From contig CALAIL010000019.1 of the NCBI GenBank assembly GCA_937923255.1, positions 1-21,836 of the forward strand: a stretch of 21,836 bases of DNA, given 5' to 3'. Shown here piece by piece: positions 15,225-21,836 of this stretch (position 1 is the stretch's first letter; every line of letters begins with the position of its first letter). Both the position numbers and the translations under genes were made by a program. The notes under the pieces were generated by a model. That model did no database searches and had not been told where the DNA came from. It saw only the letters and a list, made by a program, of their open reading frames with translations. The stretch comes from an uncultured Propionivibrio sp. (lineage in GTDB: Bacteria > Pseudomonadota > Gammaproteobacteria > Burkholderiales > Rhodocyclaceae).

Positions 15225-16631
15225 TTATTTGGGCAGGCTGATTTCAAATGCAGCACCAGGCGTGTGCCCGTCATTCGGTAGTAAACGAATCTGGCCGTCC
15301 ATCGCCGTTATCAGTTCGCGCGCGATCGACAGGCCGACGCCACTGCCTCGCCTGGCTGCAGGCGCAGTGCGTTTTCCCTGGACAAAGGGTTCGAAAATCC
15401 GTTCGTAGTCTTCGAGGGCGACGCCAGGCCCCTGGTCAGCGCAGACGATGCGCAGAATACCGCCCTCAATTTTTGCGTCAAGATAGATGTTGCCGCCGCT
15501 CGGGCTGAAGTCGATCGCGTTGGACAGGAGATTGTCGAGCACGACGCGCAGCTTTTCCGCATCAAGCAGGCAGCTAGACTCAGGGGCCTGGCAGATGATG
15601 TTTACCTGGCGGGACTGCGCGTGCAGTTCGCGGTCGGCGGCAACAGATGACAGAAGTTCTGTCAGCACAACCGGCTGGCGGTTTAGATGGCGGGTTTCGA
15701 GGGCGAGCGCATTAAGCCGAAGCAGGTTTTCAATATGCCTTTGCAGGATCAGGATATTGTGTTGGAGGATATCAACGACTTCTTTTTGCGAATCATCAAG
15801 GCTGCCGACGACTTCTTCTTCCAGCAGGGCAATGCCCTCACGCAAAGCGGTCAGCGGTGTTTTGAGTTCGTGGGAAACGTGCCGCAGCGTCTGCTCACGG
15901 CCTGTTTCCAGCTCGTCGAGACGTTGACGCAGCCAGTCGAGGCGGTGACCGATGCGGCGCAGGTCGGCAGGGCCGCGAACTTCGATAGGATCGTGGAAAC
16001 AGCCTTCGCCCAGGCGGGCGATCGACGCCTCCAGTTTTTCGACAGGACGCGTCAGCCAGCGGCTCATGAGCAGTGCGACGATAAAAGCGCCAATGAAACT
16101 GGTGATGATCGATCCAGCCATCTGTACGCGGTTTTGCTGGAGTTTTGTGCGAATCGACGCGTATTGTCCATCAATCCATTGGCGATTCTTCCGGTCGATC
16201 GTACCGTTGATCTCGTTAAGGCGATCCAGCGTCGCTTGCAGTGCTTCGGGTGATTCAGCGTTGCGGAGCTGGCCGCTAAGGTCGCTCAATGCGGTCGTCC
16301 AGTCGTTGATGGGAGCCTCCGATGCCAGTCGAGGAATTTGACGCAGGCGCGAAACGGCAGCAAGGCAACGATTGGCGTTGGCGTCGAAGCGCACCAGCAG
16401 CGCGGCATCCTTGAGTACGATGAACTGGCGTACTGTTCGTTCGAGGTCAATGGTGCTCTGCGAGAGTTCCTGCATCGTATCGTTGAGTTGCAGGGCGTAA
16501 TCGCTGGTTAGCTGGCTTTGCGCAATGGAATATTCGAGTAGCAGCCAACTACGCAGCGTCGCCCAACCAAGCAGGGCAGCGATCAGTAGAAGACCGGCCA
16601 GCATGCTTTGGCGAAAGGAAATGCGGATCAT
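15225..16631 (-). CDS. glrK: Sensor histidine kinase, GlrK/QseE-like
   Basis: Membrane-bound kinase, 468 aa from this ATG, expected to phosphorylate the downstream GlrR. The first membrane helix (about residues 10-31) is followed by a mostly helical periplasmic domain (about 32-170). A second helix comes next (about 174-190), then a HAMP linker (LMSRWLTRPVEKLEASIARL). The HisKA box RHVSHELKTPLTALREG has the phospho-acceptor His at 254. HATPase motifs are the N-box NLLSNAIDFSPSGG, the G1 box DQGPGVALEDYERIFEPF and the G2 box GSGVGLSIA. A GTG three codons upstream (16640) is an alternative start; neither has a clear Shine-Dalgarno. It is the first gene of the operon, 60 nt before the lipoprotein gene, and divergent from the bactofilin gene. 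Confidence 0.92.
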   Translation of the reverse strand: MIRISFRQSMLAGLLLIAALLGWATLRSWLLLEYSIAQSQLTSDYALQLNDTMQELSQSTIDLERTVRQFIVLKDAALLVRFDANANRCLAAVSRLRQIPRLASEAPINDWTTALSDLSGQLRNAESPEALQATLDRLNEINGTIDRKNRQWIDGQYASIRTKLQQNRVQMAGSIITSFIGAFIVALLMSRWLTRPVEKLEASIARLGEGCFHDPIEVRGPADLRRIGHRLDWLRQRLDELETGREQTLRHVSHELKTPLTALREGIALLEEEVVGSLDDSQKEVVDILQHNILILQRHIENLLRLNALALETRHLNRQPVVLTELLSSVAADRELHAQSRQVNIICQAPESSCLLDAEKLRVVLDNLLSNAIDFSPSGGNIYLDAKIEGGILRIVCADQGPGVALEDYERIFEPFVQGKRTAPAARRGSGVGLSIARELITAMDGQIRLLPNDGHTPGAAFEISLPK

Positions 16632-16827
16632 GGAGCGCACAAAACAAGGTTCGCTTATTTACATAGACAGTTAGGTGTAAATGCAGGCATGGAAGACATC
16701 CCCAAACCGCAGAGAAAAGTGTCGTCGGGCAGGCGTGCATTGTTGCATCGTCATGCGACGCTTCACTATAAAAGATAATTGAAGAAATTTGATTCCGAAT
16801 GAGTAGATATATTTTTATCCGTCAGTT

Positions 16828-16845
16828 TGTCGTGCTTTGGCGACA
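16828..16845 (+). promoter_or_regulatory. Perfect GlrR-type activator site TGTC-N10-GACA
   Basis: TGTC (16828-16831), ten bases, then GACA (16842-16845); the palindrome extends to TGTCG/CGACA. This equals the consensus reported for enterobacterial GlrR upstream activating sites. It lies about 140 nt upstream of the -24/-12 element, a usual enhancer distance for an NtrC-family activator. The gene for a GlrR-like protein is in the adjacent operon. Confidence 0.65.
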
Positions 16846-16892
16846 CGGTAGCCGATTGAAAAATAAATATTTTTTATTAACGCATGAATTTT

Positions 16893-16910
16893 CGTCGTTT
16901 TATGGTGACG
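16893..16910 (+). promoter_or_regulatory. Degenerate second GlrR-type site CGTC-N10-GACG
   Basis: CGTC (16893-16896), ten bases, GACG (16907-16910). It has the same geometry as the site at 16828-16845, with one change in each half that preserves symmetry. Centres are 65 bp apart, close to six helical turns. Paired sites are normal for hexamer-forming sigma-54 activators. Confidence 0.5.
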
Positions 16911-16986
16911 TTTTTTCTAGAGCCCGACGAAGAAATTTTATTTATTATTTCAATAATTTATTATTAATCAAGGGGAAGTCTCTTTT

Positions 16987-17002
16987 TGGCACGAAACATG
17001 CA
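16987..17002 (+). promoter_or_regulatory. Sigma-54 (-24/-12) promoter of the bactofilin gene
   Basis: TGGCACG (16987-16993), four bases, ATGCA (16998-17002) differs from the TGGCACG-N4-TTGCW consensus at one base. The essential GG (16988-16989) and GC (17000-17001) are present 10 nt apart. Transcription should start near 17013, giving a leader of about 52 nt before the ATG at 17065. The upstream 200 bp is AT-rich, as expected for DNA looping. Confidence 0.75.
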
Positions 17003-17064
17003 GTCAAAACTTTTCCAAGTCCAAGCATTATTTTTGTTGGTTGTTTTCGAAAGGAAGGAAGCGC

Positions 17065-17802
17065 ATGTTCAGCAAATCGAATCTCTTTGGCCGTGATACG
17101 GACGGTCAGCGTTCTACGCTCAATCCCTTGGCAAGCCCGCCTGCTGGCGGTGCCGGTAAATCTGCTGGCGTTACCGACAGCAATTCAGGCCGGCCGGCGT
17201 TTGTGTCAGGCCGGGCGACGACGAATTTTCATAAGCCCGCGGTGAGAGCCGGAACGGGCGTGACGGACGCGGATCCGGATCAGGGCAATGCGGCATCGGA
17301 TACGGCGCCGAATGTGGCGGATGATGAGGAAGGTGCAATTGGTGCACGTCTGATCGTGGGTCCGGAAGTCAAACTGTGTGGTGCCGAAATCCTCAATTGC
17401 GACATGCTGGTGGTCGAAGGGCGCGTTGAGGCAACGATGGACAGTCGCGTTCTCCGTATTACGGAACACGGTTCGTTCGCCGGTAAAGTCAGCATTGATG
17501 TCGCGGAAATTTTTGGCGATTTCGAAGGTGAGCTGACTGCACGCTCACAACTGATTATTCATTCGACCGGGCGCGTGCGCGGTAAGATTTGTTACGGGAA
17601 ACTGGTAGCGGAAGAAGGCTGCGAATTGTGCGGCGATATCAGTATTCTCGGCACGAAGACTGCAAACGGCACCAGCACGTCGTCTGGCAGCGCTTCGGGC
17701 ACATCTTCCCCGTCAAAAAACAGTGAGACTTCGGGCAATACGGTATCTGGCAAGGATAAGACTGCTGGCAAAGGCGGGGCGTCGGCATTGAATGCGGTTT
17801 GA
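17065..17802 (+). CDS. Bactofilin (polymer-forming cytoskeletal protein)
   Basis: A 245-aa protein. A disordered N-terminal tail (about 1-90, rich in Gly, Ala, Ser and Asp) is followed by the bactofilin/DUF583 domain at about 93-195. The domain shows the repetitive beta-helix pattern ARLIVGPEVKLCGAEI...CDMLVVEGRVEATM...LRITEHGSFAGKVS...AEIFGDFEGELTA...LIIHSTGRVRGKI. A low-complexity Ser/Gly/Lys tail closes the protein. Bactofilins self-assemble without nucleotide into filaments that organise cell-wall synthesis, stalks or polarity proteins. The ATG at 17065 follows AAGGAAGG at good distance. An in-frame TTG at 17041 would lack such a site. No M23 peptidase gene, the common bactofilin partner, is adjacent. 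The sigma-54 promoter and GlrR-type sites upstream suggest control by the divergent glrK-glrR operon. Confidence 0.92.
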   Translation: MFSKSNLFGRDTDGQRSTLNPLASPPAGGAGKSAGVTDSNSGRPAFVSGRATTNFHKPAVRAGTGVTDADPDQGNAASDTAPNVADDEEGAIGARLIVGPEVKLCGAEILNCDMLVVEGRVEATMDSRVLRITEHGSFAGKVSIDVAEIFGDFEGELTARSQLIIHSTGRVRGKICYGKLVAEEGCELCGDISILGTKTANGTSTSSGSASGTSSPSKNSETSGNTVSGKDKTAGKGGASALNAV

Positions 17803-17886
17803 TGGTGCTGCCGAGCGTACCCATCTGTTTTCATCCAGCGCGCATCTTCTTATTTCTTTTCATTTCCTGACTTTTGCTTTTCGCCC

Positions 17887-17918
17887 ACTTCCCATGCCGC
17901 CCAGGTGGCATGGGAAGT
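17887..17918. repeat. 12-bp perfect inverted repeat hairpin
   Basis: ACTTCCCATGCC (17887-17898) is exactly complementary to GGCATGGGAAGT (17907-17918) around an 8-nt loop. There is no T-tract after it on either strand, so it is not a classical intrinsic terminator. It lies 85 nt after the bactofilin stop. Confidence 0.75.
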
Positions 17919-18004
17919 AGTGGATAGCCGTACTGAGTAAGCGTACGCGCCTCGTTGCCTGACTCCGGCTTCTCTTCCGGAGGACGGGGATTCGGGACGC
18001 GTTG

Positions 18005-18039
18005 CCTTCCTTGCCGTGGAAGGGACTTGTTTCTTTTTT
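18005..18039 (+). terminator. Weak candidate intrinsic terminator
   Basis: CCTTCC (18005-18010), loop TTGCCGT, GGAAGG (18018-18023), followed within 3 nt by a T-rich run to 18039. The stem is only 6 bp and the T-run is interrupted. It lies about 200 nt past the bactofilin stop, so assignment is tentative. Confidence 0.35.
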
Positions 18040-18307
18040 GGCTGTGCTGGGAAGGCTGCCAAGGCGTTGTATTTATTGTGGGCAAATGCGCAATGTAATA
18101 AATTGCGAAGGTTAATCAAGTTGGTTCGTTTGTGAGTATGTCTATCACTCAGATTGTTGGATGATCTGAGAATCAGCTGATGTATTTTGGGTAATTTTGC
18201 CGGCAAGGAGAGCCACGTGCCCGGAAGGGAACACAAACCAGCGGGCAATCATTAGGATACACGCACCAGTCTTGCCAGATTGTCGGTATCAGGTCGATAA
18301 TGCCTTG

Positions 18308-19396
18308 ATGAGTGAAGAAACGATATCAATAGAAAAAAAACCTGGACGAAAAAGAACAGGGCGAAACAAGGCAGCGCAAAATGCGGCTTTACATGAGGCG
18401 CCGCATGATGGTGAGCGGCGGCTGTTCGATGGTGTGGAGCGCGTGTTTTATGATGGTTACTGGATCAAGACCTATCCGGCGCCTGCCGATTCACTGGAAG
18501 CTAAAAAACGTTTGATCGAAGCGTTGGCGCGTCGCCTGTTCAATCATACTGAGCATGGACTTAATATTCCTGGTAGCCGTTTAAATGAGGCGCGCCAGAG
18601 CTATGACTCGGAAACTGATCCAGCGCGGCGGCGCGTTAAGGCGGCGATGCTCGCAGGCGCGCTGTTTAATCGTGCGACGGATATTTTCCGCAAGCTTGTT
18701 GAGTTGCAAGCCGACGGGGTCGAGATTCAGGGGAACCCGCTGACGCGCGAGTGTGGAAAATGTCTGATCGAAGCGATGAATCTCGGCCATTCGGTACTGC
18801 ATCGTAGCGGTGAGGAGGGGATCGATGAGCTGTGGGGGGAACCGTTCCGGGCATTTTCGGTGTCCATTGAGGATTTCTACGAGAGTCGCTACATTAAAAT
18901 CGGTCAGTGTCTGCGCGATATCGATCGAATTGGAGAGGCGATGATTGACTGCTTTGCTCCGATTGATGCCTTTGAAGGCATTGGTACGATCATCCGGGAA
19001 TTCGTCGAAACCGCCAAGACCAAGGTGCAGACCTTGCGGACGGATCCGGATATCTTCGAAGTCTGGACGAGTCTGGTGACGGCATCCGAGCGTCTGGCAA
19101 ACTTTACGCCCCGGACGCAGCCTCTTGTGGATGAAGCGCCGCCAATGCACGATATTTCCGACGGATTGCGTCTGATTCGCCGTGGCCGTGATCTGATTTT
19201 TTATATTACGCGAGCGCGCACGACGATGCCGAAGAGCATTGGTGGCTACCTGATGCGCTGCGAAGCCTATCTTAAAACTGGGAAAATGCCGCTTGTAGCG
19301 GATGCGGCGGCTGCCGACAGCTCGCACGCAAGGTTTGCCGCCGTGACAGAAACAGGCGCAGGCATTTCAGATTGCGGCAGTTGCCGTACAAAGTGA
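18308..19396 (+). CDS. Conserved-looking hypothetical protein, 362 aa
   Basis: I do not recognise this protein. It starts MSEETISIEKKPGRKRTGRNKAA with a basic N-terminal tail. The body of about 300 residues looks mainly alpha-helical and soluble, with no signal peptide or membrane segment. Notable stretches are FDGVERVFYDGYWIKTYPAP, GNPLTRECGKCLIEAMNLGHSVLHRSG and DGLRLIRRGRDLIFYITRARTTM. The tail ends DCGSCRTK with a Cys-x-x-Cys pair, and there is another in ECGKC, so metal binding is conceivable but not shown. The ATG at 18308 is chosen because the upstream frame (to 18197) looks non-coding; the Shine-Dalgarno is weak. It is convergent with fbp, with a 39-nt gap. Confidence 0.75.
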   Translation: MSEETISIEKKPGRKRTGRNKAAQNAALHEAPHDGERRLFDGVERVFYDGYWIKTYPAPADSLEAKKRLIEALARRLFNHTEHGLNIPGSRLNEARQSYDSETDPARRRVKAAMLAGALFNRATDIFRKLVELQADGVEIQGNPLTRECGKCLIEAMNLGHSVLHRSGEEGIDELWGEPFRAFSVSIEDFYESRYIKIGQCLRDIDRIGEAMIDCFAPIDAFEGIGTIIREFVETAKTKVQTLRTDPDIFEVWTSLVTASERLANFTPRTQPLVDEAPPMHDISDGLRLIRRGRDLIFYITRARTTMPKSIGGYLMRCEAYLKTGKMPLVADAAAADSSHARFAAVTETGAGISDCGSCRTK

Positions 19397-19435
19397 CGAT
19401 ACTCGCGCCAGGCGAGGATGGGTACGAGACGGCAT

Positions 19436-21403
19436 TCAGCGCATGTGCTGTTCTTTGATCAGTCCTTCGCGGTACGCGTGAAGGAGCGCAGTCAGCGCCG
19501 CAATTTTCTCTTGAATGGCATGGCCGCGATCGGTATCTTTGATGCGCAGGCGGAATGGGTGTGTATGGATAATCTCCGTTTCGCTGTGGATGTCCAACTC
19601 CTCAGAGACAGCTCTCTGTTTTGATTCAAACGGCTGGTGTGCCGAGAGCAGCATGCCGCGTGAGTTGGAAATCAGGGTATAGCCGGCGATGCCTGTCTGT
19701 TTTTGGTAAGCGCGCGAAAAGCCGCCGTCGATGACCATAAGCCGCCCGTTTGCCTTGATCGGGCGCTCTCCCTTGGCTACTTTGACCGGCACATGACCGT
19801 TGATGATGATGCCGGTTTCCGGGTCAAGGCCGAATTCCCTGAGAATGGTTCTGGCTGTTTCTTCAGTATTGCGCAGCGTGTAATAAGCGTTGCGTTTTTC
19901 CGTATGCGTTGTTTTGTCGGCAATGAAATAGCGCTCAAAGGTCGTCATGCGCTCCTTGCCGAACAGCGGTGACATTGGCGCACACCACATGAACCACATG
20001 GCGTCCATCCCGTAGCGTTTCTTCGCTGGATGCTCAGTGTCGAAATATCCCTGACGCGCGAGGCGGTCAACACGATCAAGGAAGGCTTTGCCGCTGAATG
20101 ACTTTCCGTCGACATTGAAAGCACGAAAGGAACCATCATCGTTCATGGCAATACAGCCGTGGTATAGCAGATTGCCGTCGTGAATACGGTACAGACTGCC
20201 GGTCGAGAAGAGGAAGCGTGTATGCTGCTGGAGTTTTTTACTGGTCACGAAGGACAGTGCCAGTCGGCTGACTACGGCTTGTTCTTCCGGCGTGAGCGCT
20301 TCCGGATTCTTGGGGTCGATCGTTGGAAAAAAGGTATCAAGCAAAGAATATTCGGTGCCGTTGAGCGTAATGACGCCACGGGCGTAGTCAATTTTGGGCA
20401 GGAGCAGGCGATCGTCCATCTGGTATTGCGGACGCCGGCGGATAACGGCACTTTCCAGCTTGAATTGGATAACGGCAATGGCTTTTTGCATCTGCGCCAT
20501 CAGCCGGATCTCTTGGGCACTGAAATTACTGTCGGCGTCGACCTTGGGGATGAAGCGGGTGCACGGATCATCCTTGTAAGTTGCGAGCGCAAAGGAGGCT
20601 AACGGCAGGATGCTGATACCGTACCCGTTTTCCAGCGTTTCCATGTTGCCATAGCGCAGGCTGATGCGGATGACGTTGGCGATGCAGGCTTCGCTGCCGG
20701 CGGCAGCACCCATCCAGAGCATATCGTGGTTGCCCCACTGAATATCGACCTGATGGTGTTCCATCAACTGGTCGAGAATGATGTGTGCGCCTGGGCCGCG
20801 ATCGTAGATATCTCCGATGATGTGCAGGCGTTCAACGGCTAGCCGCTGGATAAGTTGCGCCAGTGCAATGATGAATATCTGAGAGCTGCCGGTAGAGACG
20901 ATGGTTTCGATCTGACTTTGGTTGTACGCCAGTTTATGTTCGACACCTTCCTGATCGTAAAGCAGTTCCTCGATCGTTTCTGAAACATCTGCCGGCAATA
21001 GCTTGCGTACGGCTTCCCGGCGATATTTGGCGCTCAGCGTACGACAGAATTTGATGAGCCGGACTAGCGTCAGGCGGAGCCATTCCTCTTTGTCGGCGAC
21101 GCTTTGCAGCGTCAGTGGTATTTTTTCTTCAGGGTAGTAAATAAGCGTCGCTAAGCTGCGCCGTTCCGGACGTGACATCGAATTGGCAAACATTTCCTCG
21201 ATCTTGCGCCAGATCGAGCCGGCACCGTTGCGGACAATGTGCTCAAAAGCTTCATGCTCGCCGTGAACGTCGGAAAGAAAATGCTCAGTACCCTTGGGCA
21301 GTTGTAACTCCGAGGAAAAGTTGATGATGGCGGTTGAAGCAGACTGTATCGAAGGATATTTTTCCGAGAGCAGCTGCAGGTAATTAAGTGGATATTTTTG
21401 CAT
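19436..21403 (-). CDS. fbp: Fructose-1,6-bisphosphatase class III
   Basis: Gluconeogenic enzyme converting fructose-1,6-bisphosphate to fructose-6-phosphate. At 655 aa it matches the class III (Bacillus Fbp/YydE-type) enzymes, not the roughly 330-aa class I enzyme usual in proteobacteria. Calcineurin-like metallophosphatase motifs are SDVHGEHE (44-51), GDIYDRG (197-203) and GNHD (224-227), with INGHVPVK and MVIDGGFSRAY near the C-terminus. The N-terminal segment YPLNYLQLLSEKYPSIQSAS is also typical of the class. The start is the ATG at 21401-21403; no strong Shine-Dalgarno is visible. It is a single gene, divergent from the initiator tRNA and convergent with the 362-aa hypothetical. A class I or II enzyme may exist elsewhere in the genome. 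Confidence 0.96.
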   Translation of the reverse strand: MQKYPLNYLQLLSEKYPSIQSASTAIINFSSELQLPKGTEHFLSDVHGEHEAFEHIVRNGAGSIWRKIEEMFANSMSRPERRSLATLIYYPEEKIPLTLQSVADKEEWLRLTLVRLIKFCRTLSAKYRREAVRKLLPADVSETIEELLYDQEGVEHKLAYNQSQIETIVSTGSSQIFIIALAQLIQRLAVERLHIIGDIYDRGPGAHIILDQLMEHHQVDIQWGNHDMLWMGAAAGSEACIANVIRISLRYGNMETLENGYGISILPLASFALATYKDDPCTRFIPKVDADSNFSAQEIRLMAQMQKAIAVIQFKLESAVIRRRPQYQMDDRLLLPKIDYARGVITLNGTEYSLLDTFFPTIDPKNPEALTPEEQAVVSRLALSFVTSKKLQQHTRFLFSTGSLYRIHDGNLLYHGCIAMNDDGSFRAFNVDGKSFSGKAFLDRVDRLARQGYFDTEHPAKKRYGMDAMWFMWCAPMSPLFGKERMTTFERYFIADKTTHTEKRNAYYTLRNTEETARTILREFGLDPETGIIINGHVPVKVAKGERPIKANGRLMVIDGGFSRAYQKQTGIAGYTLISNSRGMLLSAHQPFESKQRAVSEELDIHSETEIIHTHPFRLRIKDTDRGHAIQEKIAALTALLHAYREGLIKEQHMR

Positions 21404-21491
21404 GGTCGGAGTCGTGGACGTAGCGCGGCTTGATCAAATTCGTGCCTGGAAAGCGGCCGGAGAGAACTGCCACACCAGCGCACTCAGCGTT

Positions 21492-21527
21492 AGTATCAGG
21501 TCTCCTCGCACGTTCCGTCAATGACGG
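21492..21527 (-). promoter_or_regulatory. Candidate sigma-70 promoter with palindromic operator for fbp
   Basis: On the minus strand TTGACG (21516-21521), 18 nt, then GATACT (21492-21497) preceded by TG one base away gives an imperfect promoter. The perfect palindrome CCGTCA-A-TGACGG (21515-21527) overlaps the -35 box and could be a repressor site. This is inference from position and symmetry. Confidence 0.4.
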
Positions 21528-21578
21528 TCAGCTAGATTTCCATTAATGCGATGTATCTTGAAGAAGAGAGATGCTAGA

Positions 21579-21607
21579 TTGACGAGAATAAAGAAATGTC
21601 TTAGAAT
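21579..21607 (+). promoter_or_regulatory. Strong sigma-70 promoter of the initiator tRNA
   Basis: TTGACG (21579-21584), 17 nt, TAGAAT (21602-21607). Both hexamers differ from consensus at one position and spacing is optimal. Transcription should begin near 21614, about 49 nt before the mature tRNA 5' end. Confidence 0.75.
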
Positions 21608-21662
21608 TTCAAATTCAAGTGGATCCAATCATGTGTTCCAAAGATTGGTGAAATTTTTCTGG

Positions 21663-21738
21663 CGCGGGGTGGAGCAGTTGGCAGCTCGTCGGGCTCATAA
21701 CCCGAAGGTCGCAGGTTCAAGTCCTGCCCCCGCAACCA
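21663..21738 (+). tRNA. Initiator tRNA-Met (tRNA-fMet, anticodon CAU)
   Basis: A 76-nt cloverleaf with encoded CCA. The acceptor strand CGCGGGG pairs with CCCCGC plus A, leaving the C1-A72 mismatch that marks bacterial initiator tRNAs for formylation. The anticodon stem shows the three consecutive G-C pairs of initiators around CTCATAA, and the T arm is GCAGG-TTCAAGT-CCTGC. It is one nucleotide shorter in the D loop than the E. coli initiator. No clear terminator follows before the next promoter. Confidence 0.97.
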
Positions 21739-21784
21739 ATGTATGGTGTGCGGTTATTGCTGTTAATTTTTAGCTGTATATTAG

Positions 21785-21812
21785 TTGACACATTTTTTTC
21801 TTGATGTAGAAT
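21785..21812 (+). promoter_or_regulatory. Strong sigma-70 promoter at the window edge
   Basis: TTGACA (21785-21790), 16 nt, TAGAAT (21807-21812). A perfect -35 with a near-perfect -10 is typical of stable-RNA or housekeeping promoters. It must drive a gene beyond 21836, which cannot be seen. Confidence 0.7.
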
Positions 21813-21836
21813 TCGCTTTCTCACTTTTTGGTGGGG

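Larger units (their letters stand above)
17803..18307. other. 505-nt intergenic region with several hairpins
   Basis: No gene is seen. The region holds a 12-bp perfect hairpin (17887-17918), a second hairpin CTCCGG (17963-17968) with CCGGAG (17977-17982), and a third at 18005-18023 followed by a T-rich run. An open frame continues upstream of the next gene to about 18197 but has no convincing start or coding character. The concentration of structure suggests a 3' end of the bactofilin transcript, a small RNA or a repeat element. Confidence 0.5.

Noticed and set aside
17041..17064. TTG start eight codons upstream for bactofilin
   Set aside because: The AAGGAAGG ribosome-binding site lies inside that extension and is correctly placed for the ATG at 17065.
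17887..17918. Rho-independent terminator of the bactofilin gene
   Set aside because: The stem is perfect, but no T-tract follows on the plus strand, and on the minus strand the following bases are A-rich.

Overview
This is a chromosomal window from a proteobacterium, most likely a betaproteobacterium. The evidence is the proteobacterial GlrK-lipoprotein-GlrR arrangement, the initiator tRNA, the ValS sequence and the moderate GC content. Rhodocyclales-like relatives are possible, but the order cannot be fixed from sequence alone. Most genes are housekeeping or regulatory. One accessory block stands out.

Layout. Positions 1-728 hold no convincing gene but contain a dense cluster of palindromic short repeats (133-213, 227-315, 355-509). 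Two small AT-rich genes for unknown membrane proteins follow on the minus strand (729-1199, 1250-1729), then valS (1910-4753). A beta-CASP metallo-beta-lactamase RNase-like gene (5015-6430) comes next.

The accessory block, read on the minus strand from 11973 to 6510, has three tightly spaced genes. They are a TIR-transmembrane-WD40 protein of 1117 aa, a two-helix membrane protein with tandem TrkA-N/RCK-like Rossmann domains and a C-terminal ryanodine receptor (RyR) repeat, and a small DUF2591/NinX-like protein. Gaps are 14 and 11 nt. TIR enzymes process NAD+, and prokaryotic RyR and TrkA-N domains have been proposed to sense nucleotide-derived ligands. The best inference is therefore a membrane-located, nucleotide-signal-based conflict or stress system. 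This is the main candidate for an undescribed system here.

A divergent yvcK (12102-13070) follows. Next is a three-gene two-component operon on the minus strand: glrK-like kinase, QseG-like lipoprotein and glrR-like sigma-54 activator (16631 down to 13102). Divergent from it lies a bactofilin gene (17065-17802). Its upstream region has a near-consensus sigma-54 promoter (16987-17002), a perfect TGTC-N10-GACA inverted repeat (16828-16845) and a degenerate second copy (16893-16910). The first repeat matches the enterobacterial GlrR site, so the neighbouring GlrKR system probably controls the bactofilin gene.

A structured 505-nt intergenic region, an unknown 362-aa protein gene (18308-19396) and a class III fructose-1,6-bisphosphatase gene (19436-21403, minus) follow. 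The window ends with an initiator tRNA-Met (21663-21738) behind a strong sigma-70 promoter, plus a second strong promoter (21785-21812) that points out of the window.
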